Assembly: GCF_037940415.1 (NCBI RefSeq)
Contig: NZ_CP149798.1
Span: forward strand, 4,373,001 to 4,437,000
Direction of reading: 5' to 3'
Source of the DNA: Streptomyces sp. f51
GTDB lineage: Bacteria > Actinomycetota > Actinomycetes > Streptomycetales > Streptomycetaceae
DNA: 64,000 bases
A program made the translations under genes and the position numbers. Positions within the stretch are counted from its first letter, which is position 1; each line of letters begins with the position of its first letter. The notes beneath the pieces were generated by a model that searched no databases, was not told the origin of the DNA, and saw only the letters and a program-made list of their open reading frames with translations. Shown piece by piece: positions 8,835 through 17,078 of the stretch.

Positions 8835-9683
8835 GTGAGCGGTGGGAGTGCGGACGAGCCGGGGTGGGACGTGAGCCCCGAGGACGAGATCGCCCCGGTG
8901 GTCGAGGCGGCCGGCCGCCAGGTCAGGCTCTGGCGGGAGGCGGCCGGGATGCGGGTGGTCGAGTTCGGGCGGGCGATCGGCTACGGGGAGGACCTGGTCC
9001 GGAAGGTCGAGCGCGGGGCGCGGATCCCGCGGGCCGACTTCCTGGACCGCGCGGACGACGTCCTGAACGCCGGCGGGCACCTCCGGGCCTTCAAGGACGA
9101 CATGGAGAAGGCCCGGTACCCGAAGAAGGTCCGCGAACTGAAGATGCTGGAGGAGCGGGCCGTCGAGCTGCTGCTGTACAGCAACCACAACATCCATGGG
9201 TTGTTGCAGACGCCCGAATACGCGCAGGCGCTGTTCGAGACCCGCCAGCCCGCCTATCCGCAGGAAGTGGTGGAGCGTGAGACCGCCGCGCGCATGAGCC
9301 GGAGGGTGATCTACGAAAGGTCGCCTGCCCCAGCGCTCAGCTTCATCCAGGAAGAGGTGACTCTGCGGCGCCCGATCGGGGGCAGGATGAAGCTGCGTCG
9401 CCAGCTCGAACACCTACTGCACGTCGGCCAGTTGCGGAACGTGTCGTTTCAGGTGATGCCGACCGACCGAGAGGACCACGCCGGGATGCAGGGGCTCATC
9501 GAGGTGCTGAAGTTCGATGACGGTACGGCGGTCGGGCGATCAGACGGCGCTTTCAGCGGTCGCCCTGTCTCGGACCCCAGGGACTTGCGGATCCTGGAGC
9601 TGCGCTATGGCATCATCCGGGCCCGAGCCCTCACCCCGAGGGAGTCGTTGACCTTCATCGAGCAACTGCTGGGAGAGACATGA
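8835..9683 (+). CDS. HTH regulator, XRE/DUF5753 (WhiJ-like)
   Basis: 282 residues from the GTG at 8835, chosen because GGAGG lies 9 nt upstream; an upstream in-frame start at 8757 adds 26 residues without a ribosome site. The N-terminal third holds a Cro/C1-type HTH (VRLWREAAGMRVVEFGRAIGY, then VRKVERGARIP). The rest matches the DUF5753 domain of Streptomyces developmental regulators (NIHGLLQTPEYAQALF, FIQEEVTLRRPIGG, FQVMPTDRE). It is divergent from the ATPase gene and overlaps the DUF397 gene by 4 nt: the classical whiJ-like trio, often involved in the timing of differentiation. The specific target is unknown. Confidence 0.88.
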   Translation: MSGGSADEPGWDVSPEDEIAPVVEAAGRQVRLWREAAGMRVVEFGRAIGYGEDLVRKVERGARIPRADFLDRADDVLNAGGHLRAFKDDMEKARYPKKVRELKMLEERAVELLLYSNHNIHGLLQTPEYAQALFETRQPAYPQEVVERETAARMSRRVIYERSPAPALSFIQEEVTLRRPIGGRMKLRRQLEHLLHVGQLRNVSFQVMPTDREDHAGMQGLIEVLKFDDGTAVGRSDGAFSGRPVSDPRDLRILELRYGIIRARALTPRESLTFIEQLLGET

Positions 9684-9880
9684 TCCATGTGACCTCCCCC
9701 GAGGACCCCTCGGGGCTGATCTGGTTCAAGAGCAGCTACAGCAGCAGCAGCGAGGCCGGCGACTGCGTCGAAATAGCCCCCACCCCCACCGCGATCCACG
9801 TCCGCGACTCCAAGAACCCGGGCGGCGGCCGCCTGGCCATGGCTCCCGCGGCCTGGACGGCGTTCGTGGCGGCGCTGTAG
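9680..9880 (+). CDS. DUF397 small protein
   Basis: 66 residues. WFKSSYSSSSEAGDCVEIA, then IHVRDSKNPGGGRLAMAPAAWTAFV, is the DUF397 signature. These small proteins are encoded beside WhiJ-like HTH regulators and are thought to work with them. The ATG at 9680 overlaps the regulator's stop (ATGA), so translation is coupled. Molecular role not known. Confidence 0.9.
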   Translation: MIHVTSPEDPSGLIWFKSSYSSSSEAGDCVEIAPTPTAIHVRDSKNPGGGRLAMAPAAWTAFVAAL

Positions 9881-9935
9881 AGGCGGTACCGGGCGGGACA
9901 TTCCGGGTGGGTCTCACGTTCCGGCCGAGCCGGGT

Positions 9936-9963
9936 TTGATCTGCGTCACCTTAGGGGTACGAT
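9936..9963 (+). promoter_or_regulatory. predicted S10 operon promoter, distal
   Basis: TTGATC (9936-9941), 16-nt spacer, TACGAT (9958-9963). It opens a ~390-nt leader before rpsJ. The 470-nt gap 9881-10350 contains this, a second promoter-like pair and the conserved leader motif. Confidence 0.5.
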
Positions 9964-9974
9964 CCCTGGCTCGA

Positions 9975-10005
9975 TTGGCCAGGCGGGTGTCCTGTATGGC
10001 AGACT
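9975..10005 (+). promoter_or_regulatory. predicted S10 operon promoter, proximal
   Basis: TTGGCC (9975-9980), 19-nt spacer, CAGACT (10000-10005). Weaker than the distal candidate; tandem promoters are common before ribosomal operons. Confidence 0.35.
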
Positions 10006-10261
10006 AACGGGGTTGCTCGGTCGAGTGCCGATGCTGCGCGCCTCTCGTCGGGAGGACTGGAAGCGAGTCCCACAGTACTCGTCGCCCAATCTGTCGTCAG
10101 GCAGCACTGGGGCGGACGTACGGGAATCTTCCGGGAAGTGTCAGCGGGGTGCAGGCCAGGCGCCCGGTGGGTGTTCTCACCCCCGGTCCTGCGGTTGCTT
10201 TCGGGCGGAGCCGTGTCCCTGGTTGGGAAATCCGTAATGGATATCTCTGTCGCCAGGAGCG

Positions 10262-10286
10262 CGACACACCCGACCGCGTGGGTCGG
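10262..10286 (+). promoter_or_regulatory. rpsJ leader motif, identical to one in the rpsL leader
   Basis: Second exact copy of the 25-nt motif at 1905-1929, with the CCGACC/GGTCGG hairpin core. It ends 64 nt before the rpsJ start. Both copies are on the coding strand in the 5' leader of a ribosomal protein operon. Confidence 0.6.
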
Positions 10287-10350
10287 AGACGGAACGCGAA
10301 CCCCCGAGTGCCAGAGCGTTTTAATCGAGACAAAGGACTACTGAGTAGCC

Positions 10351-10659
10351 ATGGCGGGACAGAAGATCCGCATCCGGCTCAAGGCCTACGACCACGAGGT
10401 CATCGACTCCTCGGCGAAGAAGATCGTCGAGACGGTGACGCGCACTGGTGCGTCGGTCGCGGGCCCGGTGCCGCTGCCCACTGAGAAGAACGTGTACTGC
10501 GTCATCAAGTCGCCGCACAAGTACAAGGACTCTCGCGAGCACTTCGAGATGCGCACGCACAAGCGCCTCATCGACATCCTCGACCCCACGCCCAAGACCG
10601 TTGACTCCCTGATGCGACTCGACCTCCCGGCCGGTGTCGACATCGAGATCAAGCTCTAG
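10351..10659 (+). CDS. rpsJ: 30S ribosomal protein S10
   Basis: 102 residues, the canonical length. S10 is in the 30S head and is also the NusE partner in antitermination complexes. MAGQKIRIRLKAYDHEVID and the later YKDSREHFEMRTHKRLIDI are conserved. First gene of the S10 cluster, with a long structured leader; rplC follows after 17 nt. Confidence 0.98.
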   Translation: MAGQKIRIRLKAYDHEVIDSSAKKIVETVTRTGASVAGPVPLPTEKNVYCVIKSPHKYKDSREHFEMRTHKRLIDILDPTPKTVDSLMRLDLPAGVDIEIKL

Positions 10660-10676
10660 GGATCGGTGATCTGAGA

Positions 10677-11321
10677 ATGGCTAAGCAGATCAAGGGCATC
10701 CTCGGCGAGAAGCTCGGCATGACGCAGGTGTGGGACGAGAACAACCGTGTTGTTCCCGTCACCGTCGTCAAGGCCGGCCCGAACGTCGTGACCCAGGTTC
10801 GTACGAACGACGTCGACGGCTACGAGTCCGTCCAGATCGCGTTCGGCGAGATCGACCCGCGCAAGGTGAACAAGCCCCTCAAGGGCCACTTCGCGAAGGC
10901 CGACGTCACCCCCCGCCGCCACCTCGTCGAGATCCGTACCGCTGACGCCAGCGAGTACACCCTCGGCCAGGAGATCACCGCTGAGGTGTTCGAGGCCGGC
11001 ATCAAGGTGGACGTGACCGGCAACAGCAAGGGCAAGGGCTTCGCCGGTGTCATGAAGCGTCACAACTTCAAGGGCCTCGGCGCCGGACACGGTGTCCAGC
11101 GCAAGCACCGCTCCCCCGGCTCCATCGGTGGCTGTGCCACCCCGGGCCGTGTGTTCAAGGGCGTCCGCATGGCGGGCCGCATGGGCAACGAGCGGGTCAC
11201 CACCCAGAACCTGACCGTTCACGCCGTTGACGCGGAGAAGGGCCTGCTCCTCATCAAGGGAGCGATCCCTGGTCCGAACGGCGGCCTCGTCCTGGTCCGT
11301 ACCGCGGCCAAGGGGGCCTGA
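10677..11321 (+). CDS. rplC: 50S ribosomal protein L3
   Basis: 214 residues. L3 is an early assembly protein reaching toward the peptidyl-transferase centre. Starts MAKQIKGILGEKLGMTQVW and contains the conserved loop segment GHGVQRKHRSPGSIGG. Second gene of the S10 cluster, 4 nt before rplD. Confidence 0.98.
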   Translation: MAKQIKGILGEKLGMTQVWDENNRVVPVTVVKAGPNVVTQVRTNDVDGYESVQIAFGEIDPRKVNKPLKGHFAKADVTPRRHLVEIRTADASEYTLGQEITAEVFEAGIKVDVTGNSKGKGFAGVMKRHNFKGLGAGHGVQRKHRSPGSIGGCATPGRVFKGVRMAGRMGNERVTTQNLTVHAVDAEKGLLLIKGAIPGPNGGLVLVRTAAKGA

Positions 11322-11325
11322 GGAC

Positions 11326-11982
11326 ATGAGCACCATTGACATTCTGTCGCCCTCCGGCGACACCGCCGGGACTGTAGAGCTCCCGGCCGAGATCTTCGAC
11401 GTCGAGAAGATCAGCATCCCGCTGCTTCACCAGGTTGTCGTCGCGCAGCTGGCCGCGGCCCGTCAGGGCACGCACAAGGTCAAGCGTCGTGGCGAGGTCC
11501 GTGGTGGTGGCCGCAAGCCTTACCGCCAGAAGGGCACCGGCCGCGCCCGTCAGGGTTCGACCCGCGCGCCGCAGTTCGCCGGCGGTGGCGTCGTCCACGG
11601 CCCCACCCCGCGTGACTACTCGCAGCGGACCCCGAAGAAGATGAAGGCCGCGGCCCTGCGCCACGCCCTCACCGACCGGGCCCGCAACGCTCGCATCCAC
11701 GTCATCACCGGCGTGATCGAGGGCGAGACCCCCTCCACCAAGGCCGCGAAGAGCTTCCTCGGCAAGGTCAGCGAGCGCAAGAACGTGCTCCTGGTCATCG
11801 AGCGCTCCGACGAGGCCGCGCTGCTCTCCGCGCGCAACCTGCCCCAGGTCCACATCCTGGAGCCGGGCCAGCTGAACACGTACGACGTTCTCGTCTCGGA
11901 CGACGTGGTCTTCACCCAGGCCGCTTTCGAGTCCTTCGTGTCTGGCCCCCAGGCCGCTGACACCGAAGGGAGCGAAGCCTGA
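11326..11982 (+). CDS. rplD: 50S ribosomal protein L4
   Basis: 218 residues from the ATG at 11326; an upstream in-frame start at 11227 lies inside rplC and is rejected. L4 lines the exit tunnel; the extended loop is KRRGEVRGGGRKPYRQKGTG. In E. coli L4 also represses the S10 operon through the leader; the long leader here leaves room for that, but no L4-site match could be tested. Overlaps rplW by 1 nt. Confidence 0.97.
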   Translation: MSTIDILSPSGDTAGTVELPAEIFDVEKISIPLLHQVVVAQLAAARQGTHKVKRRGEVRGGGRKPYRQKGTGRARQGSTRAPQFAGGGVVHGPTPRDYSQRTPKKMKAAALRHALTDRARNARIHVITGVIEGETPSTKAAKSFLGKVSERKNVLLVIERSDEAALLSARNLPQVHILEPGQLNTYDVLVSDDVVFTQAAFESFVSGPQAADTEGSEA

Positions 11983-12398
11983 TGGCTACGCGTCACCCGA
12001 GCATTGCCTCGAAGGCCGCCAAGGCCGCCAAGGCCGCGCGCGTCGCCAAGGCGAAGCGCCACGAGGCCGAAGGCAAGAACACCGTCGAGACCCCGCTGAG
12101 CAAGAGCTTCACGGATCCCCGTGACGTCCTCCTCAAGCCGGTCGTCTCGGAGAAGAGCTACGCGCTGCTCGACGAGGGCAAGTACACCTTCGTCGTGGAC
12201 CCGCGGGCCAACAAGACCCAGATCAAGCAGGCCGTCCAGGCGGTCTTCTCGGTCAAGGTCACCGGGGTCAACACGATCAACCGTCAGGGCAAGCGCAAGC
12301 GCACCAAGACGGGCTTCGGCAAGCGTGCTGACAGCAAGCGCGCGATCGTGACCCTCGCTGAGGGCGACCGTATCGACATCTTCGGCCAGGCCTCCTAA
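11982..12398 (+). CDS. rplW: 50S ribosomal protein L23 with Ala/Lys-rich N-terminal extension
   Basis: 138 residues. The conserved L23 domain begins near residue 45 (DPRDVLLKPVVSEKSYALL); before it is an Ala/Lys-rich extension with KAAKAAKAARVAKAK. L23 sits at the tunnel exit and docks trigger factor and SRP. The ATG at 11982 overlaps the rplD stop, which supports the long form over an internal start, and an extension of this kind is usual in Streptomyces. Confidence 0.95.
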   Translation: MATRHPSIASKAAKAAKAARVAKAKRHEAEGKNTVETPLSKSFTDPRDVLLKPVVSEKSYALLDEGKYTFVVDPRANKTQIKQAVQAVFSVKVTGVNTINRQGKRKRTKTGFGKRADSKRAIVTLAEGDRIDIFGQAS

Positions 12399-12437
12399 CG
12401 GAGCGCCCTGGTCCGAATATCGGACGAGGACTGAGAA

Positions 12438-13274
12438 ATGGGAATCCGCAAGTACAAGCCGACTACGCCGGGCCGTCGTGGCTCCAGCGTCGCCGACTTC
12501 GTCGAGGTCACGCGGTCCACGCCGGAGAAGTCGCTGGTCCGCCCGCTGCACAGCAAGGGCGGCCGTAACAACGCCGGTCGTGTGACCGTTCGCCACCAGG
12601 GTGGCGGACACAAGCGCGCCTACCGAGTGATCGACTTCCGTCGTCACGACAAGGACGGCGTGCCGGCGAAGGTCGCGCACATCGAGTACGACCCCAACCG
12701 CACCGCGCGCATCGCGCTGCTGCACTACGCGGACGGCGAGAAGCGCTACATCCTCGCCCCCCGCAACCTGTCGCAGGGTGACCGCGTCGAGAACGGTCCT
12801 GGGGCCGACATCAAGCCGGGCAACAACCTGGCGCTCCGCAACATCCCGGTCGGTACCACGATCCACGCGATCGAGATCCGTCCCGGTGGCGGCGCCAAGT
12901 TCGCCCGCTCCGCCGGTGCCTCGGTGCAGCTGCTCGCGAAGGAGGGCACGATGGCCCACCTTCGTATGCCTTCCGGCGAGATCCGCCTGGTCGACCAGCG
13001 CTGCCGCGCCACGGTCGGCGAGGTCGGCAACGCCGAGCAGAGCAACATCAACTGGGGTAAGGCCGGCCGTAAGCGCTGGCTGGGCGTTCGCCCGTCCGTC
13101 CGCGGTGTGGCGATGAACCCGGTTGACCACCCGCACGGTGGTGGTGAGGGCAAGACCTCCGGTGGTCGCCACCCGGTCTCCCCGTGGGGTCAGAAGGAGG
13201 GTCGTACTCGTTCGCCGAAGAAGGCTTCGAACAAGTACATCGTCCGCCGCCGCAAGACGAACAAGAAGCGCTAG
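12438..13274 (+). CDS. rplB: 50S ribosomal protein L2
   Basis: 278 residues, near the normal length. L2 is needed for subunit joining and peptidyl transferase; the conserved C-terminal MNPVDHPHGGGEGKT carries the functionally important His. Starts MGIRKYKPTTPGRRGS. Lies 39 nt after rplW and 12 nt before rpsS. Confidence 0.98.
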   Translation: MGIRKYKPTTPGRRGSSVADFVEVTRSTPEKSLVRPLHSKGGRNNAGRVTVRHQGGGHKRAYRVIDFRRHDKDGVPAKVAHIEYDPNRTARIALLHYADGEKRYILAPRNLSQGDRVENGPGADIKPGNNLALRNIPVGTTIHAIEIRPGGGAKFARSAGASVQLLAKEGTMAHLRMPSGEIRLVDQRCRATVGEVGNAEQSNINWGKAGRKRWLGVRPSVRGVAMNPVDHPHGGGEGKTSGGRHPVSPWGQKEGRTRSPKKASNKYIVRRRKTNKKR

Positions 13275-13286
13275 GAGCGGGTTTAG

Positions 13287-13568
13287 ATGCCGCGCAGTCT
13301 CAAGAAGGGACCCTTCGTCGACGGACACCTTGTAAAGAAGGTGGACGTACAGAACGAAGCCGGTACCAAGAACGTCATCAAGACCTGGTCCCGTCGCTCG
13401 ATGATCATCCCGGCCATGCTCGGCCACACGATCGCGGTGCACAACGGCAAGACCCACATCCCGGTGTTTGTCACCGAGTCGATGGTCGGCCACAAGCTCG
13501 GCGAGTTCTCGCCGACGCGCACCTTCCGGGGTCACGTCAAGGACGACCGGAAGTCGAAGCGCCGCTAA
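13287..13568 (+). CDS. rpsS: 30S ribosomal protein S19
   Basis: 93 residues. S19 pairs with S13 in the 30S head and contacts the A-site finger. Opens with MPRSLKKGPFVDGHL, the family signature, and ends FRGHVKDDRKSKRR. It is 12 nt after rplB in the S10 cluster. Confidence 0.98.
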   Translation: MPRSLKKGPFVDGHLVKKVDVQNEAGTKNVIKTWSRRSMIIPAMLGHTIAVHNGKTHIPVFVTESMVGHKLGEFSPTRTFRGHVKDDRKSKRR

Positions 13569-13610
13569 CGCGGGGTGGAATCGACCATGACAGACACTGG
13601 AAGGACAACC

Positions 13611-13958
13611 ATGGAAGCCAGGGCCCAGGCGCGGTACATCCGCGTTACGCCCATGAAGGCCCGCCGAGTGGTGGACCTTATCCGTGGCATGGATGCCACG
13701 GAGGCTCAGGCGGTCCTGCGTTTCGCCCCGCAGGCCGCGAGCGTGCCGGTCGGCAAGGTGCTTGACAGCGCCATTGCCAACGCCGCGCACAACTACGACC
13801 ACACCGACGCCGACAGCCTCTTCATCTCCGAGGCGTACGTCGACGAGGGTCCGACCCTGAAGCGGTTCCGGCCGCGTGCCCAGGGCCGTGCCTACCGGAT
13901 CCGCAAGCGGACCAGCCACATCACCGTGGTCGTCAGCAGCAAGGAAGGAACCCGGTAA
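13611..13958 (+). CDS. rplV: 50S ribosomal protein L22
   Basis: 115 residues from the ATG at 13611, chosen because MEARAQARYIRVTPMKARRV begins the conserved protein and GGAAGGA precedes it; a GTG at 13575 would add 12 residues. L22 forms part of the exit-tunnel constriction with L4. Its stop overlaps the rpsC start by 1 nt. Confidence 0.96.
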   Translation: MEARAQARYIRVTPMKARRVVDLIRGMDATEAQAVLRFAPQAASVPVGKVLDSAIANAAHNYDHTDADSLFISEAYVDEGPTLKRFRPRAQGRAYRIRKRTSHITVVVSSKEGTR

Positions 13959-14788
13959 TGGGCCAGAAGGTTAACCCGCATGGGTTCCGGCTCGGCATCA
14001 CCACGGACTTCAAGTCCCGCTGGTACGCCGACAAGCTGTACAAGGACTACGTCAAGGAAGACGTCGCCATCCGTCGGATGATGACGTCCGGCATGGAGCG
14101 CGCCGGCATCTCGAAGGTTGAGATCGAGCGCACCCGTGACCGTGTGCGGGTGGACATCCACACCGCGCGTCCGGGCATCGTCATCGGCCGCCGTGGCGCC
14201 GAGGCCGACCGCATCCGCGGCGACCTCGAGAAGCTCACGGGCAAGCAGGTCCAGCTGAACATCCTCGAGGTCAAGAACCCCGAGACGGACGCTCAGCTGG
14301 TTGCTCAGGCCGTTGCCGAGCAGCTTTCCTCCCGCGTCTCCTTCCGCCGCGCCATGCGTAAGAGCATGCAGTCGGCGATGAAGGCGGGCGCCAAGGGCAT
14401 CAAGATCCAGTGCGGCGGCCGCCTCGGCGGCGCCGAGATGTCCCGCTCGGAGTTCTACCGCGAGGGCCGTGTGCCCCTGCACACGCTCCGCGCGAACGTC
14501 GACTACGGCTTCTTCGAGGCCAAGACGACCTTCGGCCGCATCGGTGTGAAGGTCTGGATCTACAAGGGCGACGTCAAGAACATCGCCGAGGTCCGCGCCG
14601 AGAACGCCGCTGCCCGTGCCGGCAACCGCCCGGCCCGTGGCGGCGCTGACCGCCCGGCCGGCCGCGGTGGCCGCGGTGGCGAGCGTGGCGGTCGCGGTCG
14701 TAAGCCGCAGACGGCTCCCGCTGCCGAGGCCCCCAAGGCCGAGGCTCCGGCTGCCGCTCCGGCTGAGAGCACCGGAACGGAGGCCTGA
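13958..14788 (+). CDS. rpsC: 30S ribosomal protein S3 with RGG-rich tail
   Basis: 276 residues, longer than the ~233 of E. coli. The KH domain is seen at about 38-110 (VIGRRGAEADRIRGDLEKL). S3 lines the mRNA entry channel and takes part in helicase activity. The extra C-terminus (from ~222) is rich in Arg-Gly (RGGRGGERGGRGRK) followed by Ala/Pro/Glu, probably disordered. Starts at the ATG overlapping rplV's stop. Confidence 0.97.
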   Translation: MGQKVNPHGFRLGITTDFKSRWYADKLYKDYVKEDVAIRRMMTSGMERAGISKVEIERTRDRVRVDIHTARPGIVIGRRGAEADRIRGDLEKLTGKQVQLNILEVKNPETDAQLVAQAVAEQLSSRVSFRRAMRKSMQSAMKAGAKGIKIQCGGRLGGAEMSRSEFYREGRVPLHTLRANVDYGFFEAKTTFGRIGVKVWIYKGDVKNIAEVRAENAAARAGNRPARGGADRPAGRGGRGGERGGRGRKPQTAPAAEAPKAEAPAAAPAESTGTEA

Positions 14789-14793
14789 CCGAC

Positions 14794-15213
14794 ATGCTGA
14801 TCCCCCGTAGGGTCAAGCACCGCAAGCAGCACCACCCGAAGCGCCGTGGTCAGGCCAAGGGCGGCACGCAGGTTTCGTTCGGCGAGTACGGCATTCAGGC
14901 CCTCACGCCGGCGTACGTGACGAACCGCCAGATCGAGGCCGCTCGTATCGCGATGACCCGTCACATCAAGCGTGGCGGCAAGGTCTGGATCAACATCTAC
15001 CCGGACCGCCCGCTCACCAAGAAGCCTGCCGAGACCCGCATGGGTTCCGGTAAGGGTTCCCCCGAGTGGTGGATCGCGAACGTGCACCCGGGCCGGGTCA
15101 TGTTCGAACTGTCCTACCCCAACGAGAAGATCGCCCGTGAGGCCCTCACTCGCGCAGCCCACAAGCTGCCGATGAAGTGCCGGATCGTCAAGCGCGAGGC
15201 AGGTGAAGCGTGA
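14794..15213 (+). CDS. rplP: 50S ribosomal protein L16
   Basis: 139 residues. L16 is near the A site and organises 5S and 23S rRNA elements. Starts MLIPRRVKHRKQHHPKRRG and contains RMGSGKGSPEWW, both conserved. Five nt after rpsC and overlapping rpmC by 1 nt. Confidence 0.98.
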   Translation: MLIPRRVKHRKQHHPKRRGQAKGGTQVSFGEYGIQALTPAYVTNRQIEAARIAMTRHIKRGGKVWINIYPDRPLTKKPAETRMGSGKGSPEWWIANVHPGRVMFELSYPNEKIAREALTRAAHKLPMKCRIVKREAGEA

Positions 15214-15437
15214 TGTCGGCCGGTACCAAGGCGTCCGAGCTGCGCGAACTGGGTGACGAGGAGCTTCTCGCGAAGCTCCGCGAAGCCAAGGAAGAGCTGT
15301 TCAACCTCCGCTTCCAGGCGGCGACCGGTCAGCTCGAGAACCACGGGCGGCTCAAGGCCGTCCGCAAGGACATCGCGCGGATCTACACCCTGATGCGTGA
15401 GCGCGAGCTGGGCATCGAGACGGTGGAGAGCGCCTGA
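15213..15437 (+). CDS. rpmC: 50S ribosomal protein L29
   Basis: 74 residues from the ATG at 15213, which overlaps the rplP stop (TGATG); a GTG three nt earlier is less likely. L29 is a two-helix protein at the tunnel exit beside L23. ELRELGDEELLAKLREAKEE and NLRFQAATGQLEN are typical. Overlaps rpsQ by 1 nt. Confidence 0.96.
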   Translation: MSAGTKASELRELGDEELLAKLREAKEELFNLRFQAATGQLENHGRLKAVRKDIARIYTLMRERELGIETVESA

Positions 15438-15721
15438 TGAGCGAGAGCAACGTGACTGAGCAGAAGACCGACCGCGGTTTCCGCAAGACCCGCGAGGGTC
15501 TGGTCGTCAGCGACAAGATGGACAAGACCGTCGTCGTCGCCGTCGAGGACCGCGTGAAGCACGCGCTGTACGGCAAGGTCATCCGCCGTACCAGCAAGCT
15601 CAAGGCCCACGACGAGCAGAACGCCGCCGGCGTCGGCGACCGCGTCCTCCTCATGGAGACCCGGCCGCTGTCCTCGACGAAGCGCTGGCGCATCGTCGAG
15701 ATCCTCGAGAAGGCCAAGTAA
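15437..15721 (+). CDS. rpsQ: 30S ribosomal protein S17
   Basis: 94 residues, OB-fold primary binder of 16S rRNA. RKTREGLVVSDKMDKTVVVAVEDRVKHALYGK is partly quoted here by its key motif DKMDKTVVV (residues ~27-35). Last gene before a 100-nt gap that carries two hairpins, so it likely marks the S10/spc boundary. Confidence 0.97.
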   Translation: MSESNVTEQKTDRGFRKTREGLVVSDKMDKTVVVAVEDRVKHALYGKVIRRTSKLKAHDEQNAAGVGDRVLLMETRPLSSTKRWRIVEILEKAK

Positions 15722-15723
15722 GT

Positions 15724-15793
15724 ACCTCAGGGGTTTCCCTGAGGTTGGTTCCGCCAGGCTCGGGGCGGGGTCGCGATGAGCGCCCCCGCCCCG
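15724..15793 (+). terminator. two hairpins between rpsQ and rplN
   Basis: ACCTCAGGG (15724-15732) pairs perfectly with CCCTGAGGT (15737-15745) around GTTT. CGGGGCGGGG (15761-15770) pairs perfectly with CCCCGCCCCG (15784-15793). They separate the S10 and spc gene groups and may be partial terminators or processing sites; read-through is likely because no clear promoter follows within the remaining 28 nt. Confidence 0.55.
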
Positions 15794-15821
15794 GGAACCG
15801 GCAGACAAACAGGAGATAGAC

Positions 15822-16190
15822 GTGATCCAGCAGGAGTCGCGACTGCGTGTCGCCGACAACACTGGTGCGAAGGAAATCCTTTGCATCCGTGTGCTCGGTG
15901 GCTCCGGTCGCCGCTACGCGGGCATCGGTGACGTGATCGTCGCCACCGTCAAGGACGCGATCCCCGGCGGCAACGTGAAGAAGGGTGACGTCGTCAAGGC
16001 CGTCATCGTTCGCACCGTCAAGGAGCGCCGCCGTCCGGACGGCTCGTACATCCGCTTCGACGAGAACGCCGCCGTCATTCTGAAGAACGACGGCGACCCT
16101 CGCGGCACCCGTATCTTCGGCCCCGTCGGCCGTGAGCTGCGCGAGAAGAAGTTCATGAAGATCATCTCGCTCGCGCCGGAGGTGCTGTAA
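15822..16190 (+). CDS. rplN: 50S ribosomal protein L14
   Basis: 122 residues, the universal length. L14 is at the subunit interface, bridges to 16S rRNA and is the docking site of RsfS. Starts MIQQESRLRVADNTGAKEI. First gene of the spc group, 2 nt before rplX. Confidence 0.98.
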   Translation: MIQQESRLRVADNTGAKEILCIRVLGGSGRRYAGIGDVIVATVKDAIPGGNVKKGDVVKAVIVRTVKERRRPDGSYIRFDENAAVILKNDGDPRGTRIFGPVGRELREKKFMKIISLAPEVL

Positions 16191-16192
16191 GC

Positions 16193-16516
16193 ATGAAGAT
16201 CAAGAAGGGCGACCTGGTTCAGGTCATCACCGGTAAGGACAAGGGCAAGCAGGGCAAGGTCATCGCGGCCTTCCCCCGCGAGGACCGCGTCCTGGTCGAG
16301 GGTGTCAACCGGGTCAAGAAGCACACGAAGGCCGGTCCGACCGCCAAGGGTTCCCAGGCCGGTGGCATCGTCACGACCGAGGCGCCCGTCCACGTCTCCA
16401 ACGTCCAGCTGGTCGTTGAGAAGGACGGCAACAAGGTCGTCACGCGCGTCGGTTACCGCTTCGACGACGAGGGCAACAAGATCCGCGTTGCCAAGCGGAC
16501 GGGTGAGGACATCTGA
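16193..16516 (+). CDS. rplX: 50S ribosomal protein L24
   Basis: 107 residues with a KOW motif at the start (KKGDLVQVITGKDKGKQGKV). L24 is one of the two assembly initiator proteins of the large subunit. It overlaps rplE by 1 nt and follows rplN by 2 nt. Confidence 0.98.
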   Translation: MKIKKGDLVQVITGKDKGKQGKVIAAFPREDRVLVEGVNRVKKHTKAGPTAKGSQAGGIVTTEAPVHVSNVQLVVEKDGNKVVTRVGYRFDDEGNKIRVAKRTGEDI

Positions 16517-17073
16517 TGGCTACCACCACCACTCCGCGTCTCAAGACGAAGTACCGCGAGGAGATCGCGGCGAAGTTGCAGGAAGAGTTCTCCTACGAGA
16601 ACGTCATGCAGACGCCGGGCCTCGTGAAGATCGTGGTCAACATGGGTGTCGGCGACGCCGCCCGTGACTCGAAGCTCATGGACGGTGCCGTCCGTGACCT
16701 GACCACGATCACCGGTCAGAAGCCGGCCATCACCAAGGCCCGCAAGTCCATCGCGCAGTTCAAGCTGCGTGAGGGTCAGCCGATCGGTGCCCACGTCACC
16801 CTCCGTGGCGACCGCATGTGGGAGTTCCTGGACCGCACCCTGTCGCTCGCGCTCCCGCGCATCCGCGACTTCCGTGGTCTGTCCCCCAAGCAGTTCGACG
16901 GCCGTGGCAACTACACCTTCGGTCTCACGGAGCAGGTCATGTTCCACGAGATCGACCAGGACAAGATCGACCGTACCCGGGGCATGGACATCACCGTGGT
17001 GACCACGGCGACCAACGACGCTGAGGGCCGCGCCCTTCTCCGTCACCTCGGCTTCCCCTTCAAGGAGGCGTAA
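16516..17073 (+). CDS. rplE: 50S ribosomal protein L5
   Basis: 185 residues. L5 binds 5S rRNA and touches the P-site tRNA. Conserved blocks include KIVVNMGVGDA and TGQKPAITKARKSIAQFKLREG, the latter read from residues ~75-95. Starts at the ATG overlapping the rplX stop; rpsN follows after 5 nt. Confidence 0.98.
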   Translation: MATTTTPRLKTKYREEIAAKLQEEFSYENVMQTPGLVKIVVNMGVGDAARDSKLMDGAVRDLTTITGQKPAITKARKSIAQFKLREGQPIGAHVTLRGDRMWEFLDRTLSLALPRIRDFRGLSPKQFDGRGNYTFGLTEQVMFHEIDQDKIDRTRGMDITVVTTATNDAEGRALLRHLGFPFKEA

Positions 17074-17078
17074 GCGAG

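Noticed and set aside
11616..13919. Minus-strand open frame of about 767 codons over rplD to rplV
   Set aside because: Antisense to five ribosomal protein genes; no recognisable domain.
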